From contig JAJDYE010000017.1 of the NCBI GenBank assembly GCA_022822905.1, forward strand, positions 62,001-126,000: a stretch of 64,000 nucleotides of DNA. Direction: 5' to 3'. Below the pieces are notes generated by a model. That model saw only the letters and a program-made list of their open reading frames with translations. It was not told where the DNA came from and did not search any database. Shown here in pieces: positions 34,382-42,809 of the stretch (within the stretch, counting starts at the first letter, position 1; the number at the start of each line of letters is the position of its first letter). The position numbers and the translations under genes are program-made. The DNA is from Acidimicrobiia bacterium. GTDB lineage: Bacteria; Actinomycetota; Acidimicrobiia; Acidimicrobiales; Bin134.

Positions 34382-36586
34382 GTGCTGAGCGCGAACATCG
34401 CCGCCGCTGAAACCGCGGGCAAGGCCGTCGCCGCCTCCGGCTGGTTCTTGGAGAACGCCTGGATGATCTGGCTGTTCCCCGCGGTTTCGTTCCTGCTGAT
34501 CCTGCTGTTCGGCAAGCGGTTCCCCCGAGGGGGCTCTGAGATCGGCATCGCCGCGGTGGGTGCTTCCTTCGTGTTCGGCCTGATAACCGCCATCCAGTGG
34601 ATCAGCGAGGTGGAGGGCGCCGGCGGGGATAGCGCCGAAGGCGAGTATGCCCTAGGCGCGGGCAATCTGGTGGTTGCCGCTGAGGGCGAGGCATCGGGCG
34701 GGGTGGGCGCGCTCACCCGGTCGATCACCTGGCTCACCAACGGTGCCGAGGCTATCGGCGCGGGCATCATGATCGACGGCTTAGCGGTGATGATGATCTT
34801 CGTGGTCACGGTGGTGTCGCTGCTGGTGCACATCTACTCCACCGACTACGTGGCCGGCGACCGCCGCTACACCCACTTCTTCGCCTTCTTGAGCCTGTTC
34901 ACCGCGTCGATGCTCTTCTTCGTCACCGCTTCCACCACCCTCCAGATGCTGGTGGGCTGGGAGCTGGTCGGGGTGTGCTCCTTCGTGCTCATCGGCCACT
35001 GGTGGGAGGAGAAGGACAACTCCGACGCCGCCCTCAAGGCCTTCTTCACCAACCGGGTGGGCGACATGGGCCTCATCATCGGGGTGTCGATTCTGTTCTT
35101 CGGCGCGGGCACCTTCAGCGTGATCGGGGTGAACGAGGCCGCCATCACCGGCAGCATGAGCCACACGGTCACGCTTGCCGCTGCTCTGTGCCTCACCGCC
35201 GCGGTCATGTCAAAGTCGGGCCAGTTCTTTCTCCACACCTGGCTGCCCGACGCCATGGCCGGGCCCACCCCGGTTTCGGCCCTCATCCACGCCGCCACCA
35301 TGGTGGTGGCCGGCATCTTCATGGTGGCCCGGCTCTACGGGGTGTTCTTCGAGGGCTTCTCCATCGGCGGTTCCAGCATCAACACGCTGGCCCTCATCGG
35401 CGGGCTCACCACGCTGGTGGGCGCCACCTTGGCCTTTGTTCAAAACGACATCAAGCGGGTGCTGGCCTATTCCACCGTCTCCCAGCTGGGCTACATGGTG
35501 CTGGCCCTGGGCGTGGGAGCGTGGACCGCGGCCCTGTTCCACCTGTTCACCCACGCCTTCTTCAAGGCCTGCCTGTTCTTGGGCTCGGGCTCGGTCAGCC
35601 ACGCCGTGCACTCCTTCGACATGAAGAAGGACATGGGCGGGCTGCGCAAGGCCATGCCCCACACCTACCGCACGTTCATGATCGGCACGGTGGCGCTGGC
35701 CGGGCTGCCCATCCTGTCGGGATTCTGGTCGAAGGATGAGATTCTGGTGGGCACCGGCGGCTGGGGCCTGTTCGGCGGCACCGGCGGCAACGGGGCCTAC
35801 ACCGTGATGCTGGCCATGGGCATGATCACCGCGGCCCTCACCGGCGCCTACATGACCCGGGTGGTGTACCTCACCTTCTTCGGCGAGTTCCGGGGCCACG
35901 GCACCCCCCATGAGTCCGGCCCCCGGATCACCGTGCCGCTGTGGATCCTGGGCGGATTGGCCGTGGTAGCCGGGTTCATCAACTTCCCGGCCGGCTTCCA
36001 GCTCGTTCCCGCGTCATGGGAGGAGAAATTCCTCCAGTGGGTGGAGCCGGTGGGGGTGAGCTACTTCCCGGCCATCAAGCACGCCACCCCGTCGTGGACG
36101 CTGGCCATCGTGTCGGTGATCGTGGCCCAGATCGGCATCGGTGCGGCCTACTACTACTATTTCGTCCGGGTTCGGGCGGTGAGCCCGACTGCCACCGAAC
36201 TGCCCGACGGCCCCACTTCGAGATCGGCAGTGGCCCGCCTCGGCCACCGAATCCTGGTCAACAAGTACTACCTCGACTGGCTGTACACCACCGTGATTGT
36301 CGGCTTCGTCAAAGGGCCCTTGGCCAAGGCGGCGTACTGGACCAACCAGAACGTGATCGACCGGGTGGTCAACGAGGCCGGCACCCGCTCGGTGCAGGCC
36401 GGGAACATCGTCTACCACAAGGTGGACCAGCTGGTAGTGGACGGCATCGTCAACGCCACCGGCAAGATCTCCGACAGCTCGGGGGAGGAGCTGCGCCGCA
36501 TCCAAACCGGCAAAGTTCAGCAGTACGCCGCCATCATGTTCGCCGCCGCCACCATCCTGGCCGGCATCTTCATCATCGTCATCTAG
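34382..36586 (+). CDS. nuoL: NADH-quinone oxidoreductase subunit L
   Basis: This 734-residue antiporter-like proton-pumping subunit is longer than the 613 of E. coli. The excess is a glycine/alanine-rich insert near residues 80-125 (EGAGGDSAEGEYALGAGN region) and a C-terminal extension. Core motifs are intact: VGWELVGVCSFVLIGHW, FLHTWLPDAMAGPTPVSALIHAATMV (outlined), and the FTHAFFKACLFLGSGSV Lys/His helix. The last about 150 residues form the lateral helix along the membrane arm. The start is a GTG. Confidence 0.95.
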   Translation: MLSANIAAAETAGKAVAASGWFLENAWMIWLFPAVSFLLILLFGKRFPRGGSEIGIAAVGASFVFGLITAIQWISEVEGAGGDSAEGEYALGAGNLVVAAEGEASGGVGALTRSITWLTNGAEAIGAGIMIDGLAVMMIFVVTVVSLLVHIYSTDYVAGDRRYTHFFAFLSLFTASMLFFVTASTTLQMLVGWELVGVCSFVLIGHWWEEKDNSDAALKAFFTNRVGDMGLIIGVSILFFGAGTFSVIGVNEAAITGSMSHTVTLAAALCLTAAVMSKSGQFFLHTWLPDAMAGPTPVSALIHAATMVVAGIFMVARLYGVFFEGFSIGGSSINTLALIGGLTTLVGATLAFVQNDIKRVLAYSTVSQLGYMVLALGVGAWTAALFHLFTHAFFKACLFLGSGSVSHAVHSFDMKKDMGGLRKAMPHTYRTFMIGTVALAGLPILSGFWSKDEILVGTGGWGLFGGTGGNGAYTVMLAMGMITAALTGAYMTRVVYLTFFGEFRGHGTPHESGPRITVPLWILGGLAVVAGFINFPAGFQLVPASWEEKFLQWVEPVGVSYFPAIKHATPSWTLAIVSVIVAQIGIGAAYYYYFVRVRAVSPTATELPDGPTSRSAVARLGHRILVNKYYLDWLYTTVIVGFVKGPLAKAAYWTNQNVIDRVVNEAGTRSVQAGNIVYHKVDQLVVDGIVNATGKISDSSGEELRRIQTGKVQQYAAIMFAAATILAGIFIIVI

Positions 36587-36601
36587 GGAGCACACATACA
36601 C

Positions 36602-38173
36602 ATGGGTGAATTTCTCAACGACTGGGGGCTCAGTATCCCGACGTTCCTGCCGATCATCGGCGCGGCCGTCATGCTGCTCATTCCCAAGGACCGAGAGCAG
36701 CTCCACAAGCTGATCGCCTTGGCCACCACCGTGGTGGTGGCCGTCTTCGGCTTGCTGCTGTTGATCCAATTCATCGACAACGACAACTACGGCGCCCTCA
36801 ACTTCGTGGTGGACAAGGGCTGGATTGACGTCATCGACTCCCGCTACATCATGGGCGTCGACGGCATCTCACTGCCGCTGATGCTGCTCACCATGCTGAT
36901 CGTGCCCCTGTGCGTGATCTACTCCTGGAACCACTTCCCCGAGCCGCACAACCCCAAAGCGTTCTTGATGCTGCTGCTCATCCTGGAGACCGGGATGATC
37001 GGCACGTTCGCGGCCCAAGACCTGATCCTGTTCTTCGTGTTCTTCGAGGTCGTGCTGCTGCCCATGTACTTCATGATCGGGGTGTGGGGCGGCGAGAACC
37101 GGCGCTATGCCGCCATCAAGTTCTTCCTATTCACCCTGTTCGGCTCGGCGCTGATGCTGGTGAGCTTCTTAGCCCTGTACTTCTTGGCCGACGCCAGCAC
37201 CTTCGACATGCGGCTGCTGCCCGAGGCGGCCGCCGGCATCGCCAAGTCGTCGCAGGTGTGGGTGTTCGGCGGCATGTTCCTGGGGTTCGGGATCAAGGTG
37301 CCCATGTTCCCGTTCCACACCTGGCTGCCCGACGCCCATACCGAGGCCCCCACGGTGGGCTCGGTGATCCTGGCCGCGGTGCTGTTGAAGCTGGGCACCT
37401 ACGGGTTCGTCCGCATCGCCATCCCCATCCTGCCCGAGGCGGCCGCCGAGTGGGCCCCGTTCATCGGGCTGCTGGCGGTGATCGGGATCATCTACGGCGC
37501 GTTGGGCTGTCTGGCCCAGCGCGACCTGAAACGGCTGGTGGCGTTCTCCTCGGTGGCCCACATGGGCTTTGTGATGCTGGGCATCGCCACCCTCACCGAC
37601 TTCGGCATCAACGCCGCGGTGTTCGGCATGGTGGCCCACGGCCTCATCACCGGGATGCTGTTCTTCTTGGCCGGATCGGTCAAGGAGCGCTACCACACCC
37701 TGGACATGTCCCGGCTGGGCGGGCTGCTGGTGCAGGCCCCCCGCATGGGCTGGATCCTCGGGTTCTGCGCCATGGCCTCGCTGGGGCTGCCCGGCCTGGC
37801 CGGGTTCTGGGGCGAGTTCCCCGCCATCCTGGCCTCCTACAACCCCGCCGCAGTGTTGGCCGAGGAGACCTTCCGGTCGTACATGGTGATCGCCGCGCTG
37901 GGCACGGTGCTGGCTGCCGGCTATCTGCTGTGGATGCTCCAGAAGACCGCCTTCGGCACCCCCCGGGAGGAGTTCGCCAACGACCCCCACGTCCACGACG
38001 CCACTGTCTCCGAGTACATGGCCTGGGCCCCGCTGATCATCCTGATCCTGGTGCTGGGCGTGTACCCCCACCTGTTGTTCGGGGCTACCGATCCCGCAGT
38101 GGTCAACTCACTCAGCGAGTGTTTGGATTCCTCTACTAGCGGTGCCTGCTTCGACGCGGCGGCCGGAAAGTAG
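36602..38173 (+). CDS. nuoM: NADH-quinone oxidoreductase subunit M
   Basis: This 523-residue antiporter-like subunit has about 14 helices. The key Glu of helix 5 lies in FFEVVLLPMYFMIG, the broken-helix Lys in GIKVPMFPFHTWLPDAH, and further proton-path Lys in AQRDLKRLVAFSSVAHMG. Length and motifs match the family. It lies 15 bp after nuoL. Confidence 0.95.
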   Translation: MGEFLNDWGLSIPTFLPIIGAAVMLLIPKDREQLHKLIALATTVVVAVFGLLLLIQFIDNDNYGALNFVVDKGWIDVIDSRYIMGVDGISLPLMLLTMLIVPLCVIYSWNHFPEPHNPKAFLMLLLILETGMIGTFAAQDLILFFVFFEVVLLPMYFMIGVWGGENRRYAAIKFFLFTLFGSALMLVSFLALYFLADASTFDMRLLPEAAAGIAKSSQVWVFGGMFLGFGIKVPMFPFHTWLPDAHTEAPTVGSVILAAVLLKLGTYGFVRIAIPILPEAAAEWAPFIGLLAVIGIIYGALGCLAQRDLKRLVAFSSVAHMGFVMLGIATLTDFGINAAVFGMVAHGLITGMLFFLAGSVKERYHTLDMSRLGGLLVQAPRMGWILGFCAMASLGLPGLAGFWGEFPAILASYNPAAVLAEETFRSYMVIAALGTVLAAGYLLWMLQKTAFGTPREEFANDPHVHDATVSEYMAWAPLIILILVLGVYPHLLFGATDPAVVNSLSECLDSSTSGACFDAAAGK

Positions 38174-38182
38174 CCCGCACTG

Positions 38183-39685
38183 ATGCTCTCGGCCCTGCCC
38201 TCGATCGTCGGCTTCGTCCGGCCCGACATCGACTGGCACGCGGTCGCGCCCGAGCTCACCCTGCTGGGAGTGGGCGCGGTGGTCACCCTGCTCGACATCG
38301 TGCTGTTGGAGCGGGGACGGGCCTACACCTCGGCCTTGGCCGGCATCGGGCTGCTGGTGGCGCTGATTCCCATTGTGACCCTGGCCGCCGACGGGACCAC
38401 CCGGGAGATGTTCGGCGGCGCCTTCGTGGTGGACGACTTCGCCCTCATCCTGAAGGCCATGTTCATCGTGGTCGCCTACATCGTGGTGCTGTTGTCCACC
38501 AACTACGTGGCCGAGGGCGACTACTGGGAGAACGAGTATTACGGCCTGATGCTGTCGGCGGTGATGGGCATGGTGCTGATGGCATCGGCCCGCGATCTGG
38601 TGACCATCTTCGTGGCTCTGGAGCTGCTGTCCATTCCCGCCTACTTGCTGGCCGCATGGCGCAAGGCCGACCCCAAGAGCAACGAGGCCGGGCTCAAGTA
38701 CTACCTGATGGGGGTGTTCGCCTCGGCCATCATGCTGTACGGGATGTCGCTGCTGTTCGGTCTGGCCGGCGATACCCGCCTTTCGGTCATCTCCGACGCA
38801 GTGTCGGGCGGCAATGCCAACCCGGTGGTCATTCTGGCCATCATCTTCGTGATAGTCGGGTTCGCCTTCAAGGTGTCGGGTTTCCCCTTCCACATGTGGG
38901 CACCCGACACCTACGAGGGCGCGCCCACGCCGGTGACCGCCTTCTTGGCCGTGGCCTCCAAAGCAGCCGGGTTCGTGGCCCTCATGCAACTGGTGTACGC
39001 CGGATTCCCGGGACGGGACGACGTCTACCAGCCGCTGCTGTGGATCCTGGCCGTGGGCTCGATGACCGCCGGCAACCTCATCGCCCTGCGCCAGGAGAAC
39101 ATCGTGCGCCTCATGGCCTATTCAGGGGTGTCGCAAGCCGGCTTCATGCTGGCCCCCCTGGCAGTGGCCGGCGACATCGGCGGCGAAGCCCTCTCCGCGG
39201 TGATCATCTACGTACTGATCTACGCCGCCATGAACCTGGGGGCCTTCGCGGTGATCATCGCCGTGGCCCGCCGCACCGCTTCAGGTGAGATTCGCTCGTA
39301 TGCCGGGTTGTTCAAATACGCCCCAGGCATGACCATTCTCATGACCATCTTCTTGTTCTCCCTGGCCGGGATCCCCCCGTTGGGAGGCTGGTTCGCCAAG
39401 TTCGCGGTGTTCCGGGCCGTGGTGGAGGCCGACACCGGCTGGGGCTATTCGCTAGCCGCCATTGCCGCGGTCAACTCGGTGATCGCGCTGTTCTACTACG
39501 CCAAAGTGGCCCGAATGATGTGGTTCGAGGACGTCCCCGAAGAGGCCGACACCTCGTCTCTGCGAGTGCCCCCCTCCCTCGTCGCCGCCCTCAGCCTCAC
39601 CGCAGCCGCCACTCTCTTGTTCGGCATCTACCCCGCCGCCATCACCCACTTCACCGAAGGCACCCTAATCGCATTGCCGTATTAG
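38183..39685 (+). CDS. nuoN: NADH-quinone oxidoreductase subunit N
   Basis: This 500-residue last subunit of the operon is antiporter-like. FVALELLSIPAYLLAAW carries the helix 5 Glu and GFAFKVSGFPFHMWAPDTY the helix 7 Lys. The final residues LLFGIYPAAITHFTEGTLIALPY end a few codons after a stretch (39611-39651) repeated at 40503-40543 in the toxin-antitoxin region. No nuoE, F or G follows or precedes the operon in this window. Confidence 0.95.
   Translation: MLSALPSIVGFVRPDIDWHAVAPELTLLGVGAVVTLLDIVLLERGRAYTSALAGIGLLVALIPIVTLAADGTTREMFGGAFVVDDFALILKAMFIVVAYIVVLLSTNYVAEGDYWENEYYGLMLSAVMGMVLMASARDLVTIFVALELLSIPAYLLAAWRKADPKSNEAGLKYYLMGVFASAIMLYGMSLLFGLAGDTRLSVISDAVSGGNANPVVILAIIFVIVGFAFKVSGFPFHMWAPDTYEGAPTPVTAFLAVASKAAGFVALMQLVYAGFPGRDDVYQPLLWILAVGSMTAGNLIALRQENIVRLMAYSGVSQAGFMLAPLAVAGDIGGEALSAVIIYVLIYAAMNLGAFAVIIAVARRTASGEIRSYAGLFKYAPGMTILMTIFLFSLAGIPPLGGWFAKFAVFRAVVEADTGWGYSLAAIAAVNSVIALFYYAKVARMMWFEDVPEEADTSSLRVPPSLVAALSLTAAATLLFGIYPAAITHFTEGTLIALPY
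39611..39651 (+). repeat. Left copy of 41-bp direct repeat (within nuoN 3' end)
   Basis: It matches 40503-40543 at 40 of 41 positions; the only difference is T at 39617 against C at 40509. It encodes TLLFGIYPAAITH in nuoN. The two copies enclose the nuoN stop and the whole toxin-antitoxin pair. Confidence 0.95.
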
Positions 39686-39725
39686 CGAACTGTTGCTGCT
39701 CCAAGCCCCATACGAAGTCCGATGG

Positions 39726-40154
39726 TCAGTTGCGGGCGTTGAGGCAGTCGATGTCAGTTCGTCCTGATGCCCAGTTCAGGATCTTCCGATCGGAGGTCAC
39801 CAAATTGAGCCGGGCCACCATCGCGGTTGCGGTGATCATCTGATCGGCGGGGTCGGCGTGAAAGCCCTCTTGGGTTTCTAGGGAAGCAGCCAAGATTGTG
39901 ATGCCCGTAGTAACCGGGACCTCCCGTACTCCCCGGTCAAGGAGCTCTCGGTGCCAAGCCTCGGGCGCTCTTCTCAAATCGATCCGCCCGTCCCAGTGAA
40001 GCCGAGTGGCCTCCAACATGGATATCGGCGAGAACCGCACTGTGCCATCTTGGATCGCCTCATCAATTGTGTCCCTGGCCTCCCGGCCCAGGCGTGAGCT
40101 GCCTTGCGCCATCCACAGCAAGGCATCAGTGTCCAGGATGATGTTCACACTCAA
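39726..40154 (-). CDS. PIN-domain toxin (VapC-like)
   Basis: This 142-residue PIN RNase has all acidic residues expected: Asp8 (ILDTDALLW), Glu48 (SMLEATRL), Asp104 (DPADQMITATA) and Asp122 (TSDRKIL). Unlike the pair at 18.8 kb its active site is intact. It follows its antitoxin with a 4-bp overlap. LDTDALLW and the DPADQMI core are of the group usually paired with Phd/YefM antitoxins, as here. It would cleave RNA when freed. Confidence 0.9.
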   Translation of the reverse strand: MSVNIILDTDALLWMAQGSSRLGREARDTIDEAIQDGTVRFSPISMLEATRLHWDGRIDLRRAPEAWHRELLDRGVREVPVTTGITILAASLETQEGFHADPADQMITATAMVARLNLVTSDRKILNWASGRTDIDCLNARN

Positions 40155-40441
40155 TTCTCTTCGTCGCTTGGGGCCCCGGTGAGAACCCGGTCGGGGTCGG
40201 CGACGATGTGCCAGCTATCAGGGAGGATCGCGGGCTGGGTCAGATCAGCGTCAAGCACCATGTCATCAGCCCACCCGATCACGCTGTCTGCCGGCTGCTC
40301 CACAAACGGGACGACCGCCGCAACCGGCCGACCATGCTTGGTGACCACCAAAGTGTTGCCGGTAGCCATCACAACGTCGAGAAGCTTCAGACATTTCTCG
40401 CGGAACTGTGCCGCGGGAACCGTCCACTCGGGAGTGCCCAT
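40151..40441 (-). CDS. Phd/YefM-type antitoxin
   Basis: This 96-residue protein has the Phd/YefM N-terminal fold: WTVPAAQFREKCLKLLDVV, then NTLVVTKHGRPVAAVVPF. The C-terminal acidic tail would neutralise the PIN toxin encoded directly downstream (4-bp overlap, ATGA). A GGTAGGAG ribosome site precedes the ATG. The AT-rich DNA just upstream contains AAAATT-N5-AATTTT (40468-40484), a possible autoregulatory site. Confidence 0.9.
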   Translation of the reverse strand: MGTPEWTVPAAQFREKCLKLLDVVMATGNTLVVTKHGRPVAAVVPFVEQPADSVIGWADDMVLDADLTQPAILPDSWHIVADPDRVLTGAPSDEEN

Positions 40442-40502
40442 GAGAAACTCCTACCACAAATGTACAGAAAATTCTAGCAATTTTTCAGGTTGTATCCTTC
40501 GT

Positions 40503-40543
40503 ACTCTCCTGTTCGGCATCTACCCCGCCGCCATCACCCACTT
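40503..40543 (+). repeat. Right copy of 41-bp direct repeat (nuoN-derived)
   Basis: This is a displaced copy of 39611-39651, lying 62 bp upstream of the Phd-type antitoxin start and outside any gene. In the nuoN frame it reads TLLFGIYPAAITHLAP, then diverges, so it looks like a remnant of an older nuoN 3' end. Confidence 0.95.
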
Positions 40544-40621
40544 GGCCCCTCATCGCCCTGACTCTTTGAAGCCACCAGAATTCACGACCAACTTGGTGTA
40601 TCTGAGGTTTACGCTCCGTTC

Positions 40622-40813
40622 ATGGCTCGGACGAATATCGATATCGACGAAGAGGCTTGCGCTGAGGTCATGCGGCGGTACCAGCTGCGCACCAAGCGGG
40701 AAGCCGTCAACTTTGCCCTGAATATGCTGATCGTCAAACCGACCGAGGATCCACTTTCTGTTGAAGAAGCTCTCCAAATGCAGGGAACCGGTTGGGAGGG
40801 CGACCTCGACTAG
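40622..40813 (+). CDS. Orphan VapB-type antitoxin
   Basis: This 63-residue ribbon-helix-helix protein reads RTNIDIDEEACAEVMRRYQLRTKREAVNFAL and ends MQGTGWEGDLD, a complete antitoxin of the same family as 18597-18821. No PIN gene follows in the 95 bp before the glycosylase gene. It is either a solitary antitoxin left after toxin loss or one acting on a toxin elsewhere. Confidence 0.82.
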   Translation: MARTNIDIDEEACAEVMRRYQLRTKREAVNFALNMLIVKPTEDPLSVEEALQMQGTGWEGDLD

Positions 40814-40908
40814 ATGCGGGCCTGATGCCATGGCCCGCCACACCGACCTGGAAATTGTGCCCTTGTCCTAGTCTTGCTTCATGACCGCGGCAGGCCGGAA
40901 GCGCTGAA

Positions 40909-41808
40909 ATGCCTGAACTGCCTGATGTGGTGGTCTATCTGGAGGCGCTGGACCGGCATGTGGTGGGCCGGGAGTTGCGCAAGATCCGAATAGTCGGGAT
41001 CAGCCTGCTTCAGACGTTTGATCCACCGATCAGCGAGGCTGAGGGGCGAACGGTGGTCGGCACCCAGCGGGTGGGCAAGCGGCTGGTGCTGGAACTGAGT
41101 GGGGCTGATGAGTTGTTCCTAGTGATCCACTTGATGGTGGCGGGGCGGTTGCGGTGGCGGGATGAAGTGGGAGCCAAGCCGCCGGGGAAGATTGGTCTGG
41201 CCGCCTTCGACTTCGACCACGGCACCCTGGTGCTCACCGAGGCCAGCAAGCGCAAGAAGGCGTCGCTTTGGCTGGTCCGGGGCGCCGACGCGCTGGCTGA
41301 GCAGCACAACCGGGGCGGGGTGGAGCCACTTGAAGTGGACGAAGACGAATTCCGGGCCGCCCTGACGGGGCGCAACCGCACCCTGAAGCGGGCCTTGTGC
41401 GATCCCACTGTGTTCAGCGGCATCGGCAACGCCTACAGCGACGAGATCCTGTTCCACGCTGGACTGCCCCCGGTGCAGCGCACCGGCAACCTTGATGACG
41501 ACGAGGTCGCCCGGCTCTACGAGGCCACCCGAACCACGCTGGTCGACTGGACCGAGCGCCATCGCCTAGCAGTTGGCGACGGCTTCCCCGACAAGGTCAA
41601 TGCCTTCCACGACGACATGGCCGTCCACGGCAAGTACGGCCAGCCCTGTCCGGCATGCGGGATTCCCGTCCAGCGCATCGTGTACGCCGACAACGAGGTC
41701 AACTACTGCCCCCAGTGCCAAACCGACGGCCGCATCCTGGCCGACCGCTCCCTATCCCGTCTCCTCAAAGACGATTGGCCCCGCAGCATCGAAGACCTCG
41801 AAGACTGA
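40909..41808 (+). CDS. Fpg/Nei family DNA glycosylase
   Basis: This 299-residue base-excision repair enzyme has the catalytic Pro2-Glu3 in PELPDV and the beta-hairpin Lys in VGKRLVLEL. The H2TH region is GIGNAYSDEILFHAGLPP, and the zinc finger is CPACG-N17-YCPQC. It removes oxidised bases and cuts the backbone by beta-elimination. PELPDV with a tyrosine at position 10 belongs to the Fpg-like/Nei2 branch rather than classical MutM, so I give no symbol. It is monocistronic by spacing. Confidence 0.92.
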   Translation: MPELPDVVVYLEALDRHVVGRELRKIRIVGISLLQTFDPPISEAEGRTVVGTQRVGKRLVLELSGADELFLVIHLMVAGRLRWRDEVGAKPPGKIGLAAFDFDHGTLVLTEASKRKKASLWLVRGADALAEQHNRGGVEPLEVDEDEFRAALTGRNRTLKRALCDPTVFSGIGNAYSDEILFHAGLPPVQRTGNLDDDEVARLYEATRTTLVDWTERHRLAVGDGFPDKVNAFHDDMAVHGKYGQPCPACGIPVQRIVYADNEVNYCPQCQTDGRILADRSLSRLLKDDWPRSIEDLED

Positions 41809-41864
41809 TCGGCAGCTTCCCCCGCCGCGAACTATCTTCCCGATGTCGATAAGGAGGCCGCAGC

Positions 41865-42809
41865 ATGAGTTCGTTCAGTCGAGAGTCCACCGCCGAAGAG
41901 GTCGTCGACGGGCTTGACCTGTCGGGGCAGGTCTTCATGATCACGGGCACAACCAGCGGGCTCGGTGAGGAGTCGGCCCGGGTGCTGGCCGCCCGCGGGG
42001 CCCGGGTCGCCATGCTGGCCCGGAATCCCGAGGCCAATCTCGAGGCCGCCGACCGCATTCGCTCATCGGTGCCCGACGCCAACCTGTCGACGCACCAATT
42101 GGACCTCTCTGATCTGTCCAGCGTGGAGAGCTTCGCCGCCGAGGCCGCCGACCAGTTCGACCGCATCGACGTGCTGATGAACAACGCCGGGGTGATGTGC
42201 TGCCCATTTGGCCGAACCGCTGACGGCTTCGAGATGCAGTTCGGCACCAATCACTTGGGTCACTTCGCCTTGACAGCCCGGCTGATGCCGCTGTTGCTCC
42301 AGGCTGAGAATCCCCGGGTGGTCACCCTGTCGTCCGGTGGGCACCGCATCTCCGATGTCGACCTCGACGACCCCAACTTTGATCACACCCCTTACGACCC
42401 CTGGGTGGCCTATGGCCGGTCGAAGACCGCCAACATCCATTTCGCCGCCGAGTTGGCCCGGCGCTTCGATGATGAACTGCTGTCGCTGTCGGTCCATCCC
42501 GGCGCGATCCCCACCAAGCTGGGCCGCCACATGACCAAGGAGATGATCGAGGGCATGAGAGAACGGGCCAAAGCCAGTTCGTCCTCAGGCCAAGGCCTCC
42601 AATACAAGACCCTGGAGTCAGGCGCGGCCACCCAGGTATGGGCGGCTACCGCTCCCGAACTGGCCGATCACAATGGCAAGTATCTGGCCGACTGCAACGT
42701 GGCTGAGCCGGGTACAGGTGAGATCGGCTACGCCCCCCACATCTACAACCCACCCACCGAGGGTGCGCTGTGGGAGCTCAGCGAGCGACTCGTTGATTTG
42801 TCGTTCTAG
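41865..42809 (+). CDS. SDR family oxidoreductase (retinol-dehydrogenase-like)
   Basis: This 314-residue Rossmann enzyme has the NADP-binding TGTTSGLGEESARVLAARGARV, the NNAG motif (LMNNAGVM) and the catalytic region YGRSKTANIHF with YxxxK. The length and NAGVM/SKTAN pattern fit the WWOX/retinol-dehydrogenase-like SDR group. AAGGAGG precedes the ATG. Its stop abuts the stop of the convergent ADC-like gene. The substrate is unknown. Confidence 0.92.
   Translation: MSSFSRESTAEEVVDGLDLSGQVFMITGTTSGLGEESARVLAARGARVAMLARNPEANLEAADRIRSSVPDANLSTHQLDLSDLSSVESFAAEAADQFDRIDVLMNNAGVMCCPFGRTADGFEMQFGTNHLGHFALTARLMPLLLQAENPRVVTLSSGGHRISDVDLDDPNFDHTPYDPWVAYGRSKTANIHFAAELARRFDDELLSLSVHPGAIPTKLGRHMTKEMIEGMRERAKASSSSGQGLQYKTLESGAATQVWAATAPELADHNGKYLADCNVAEPGTGEIGYAPHIYNPPTEGALWELSERLVDLSF

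Noticed and set aside
40468-40484. AAAATT-N5-AATTTT as a firm antitoxin operator
   Set aside because: The position is suitable, but the arms are short and A/T-only, so it is mentioned only within the antitoxin entry.
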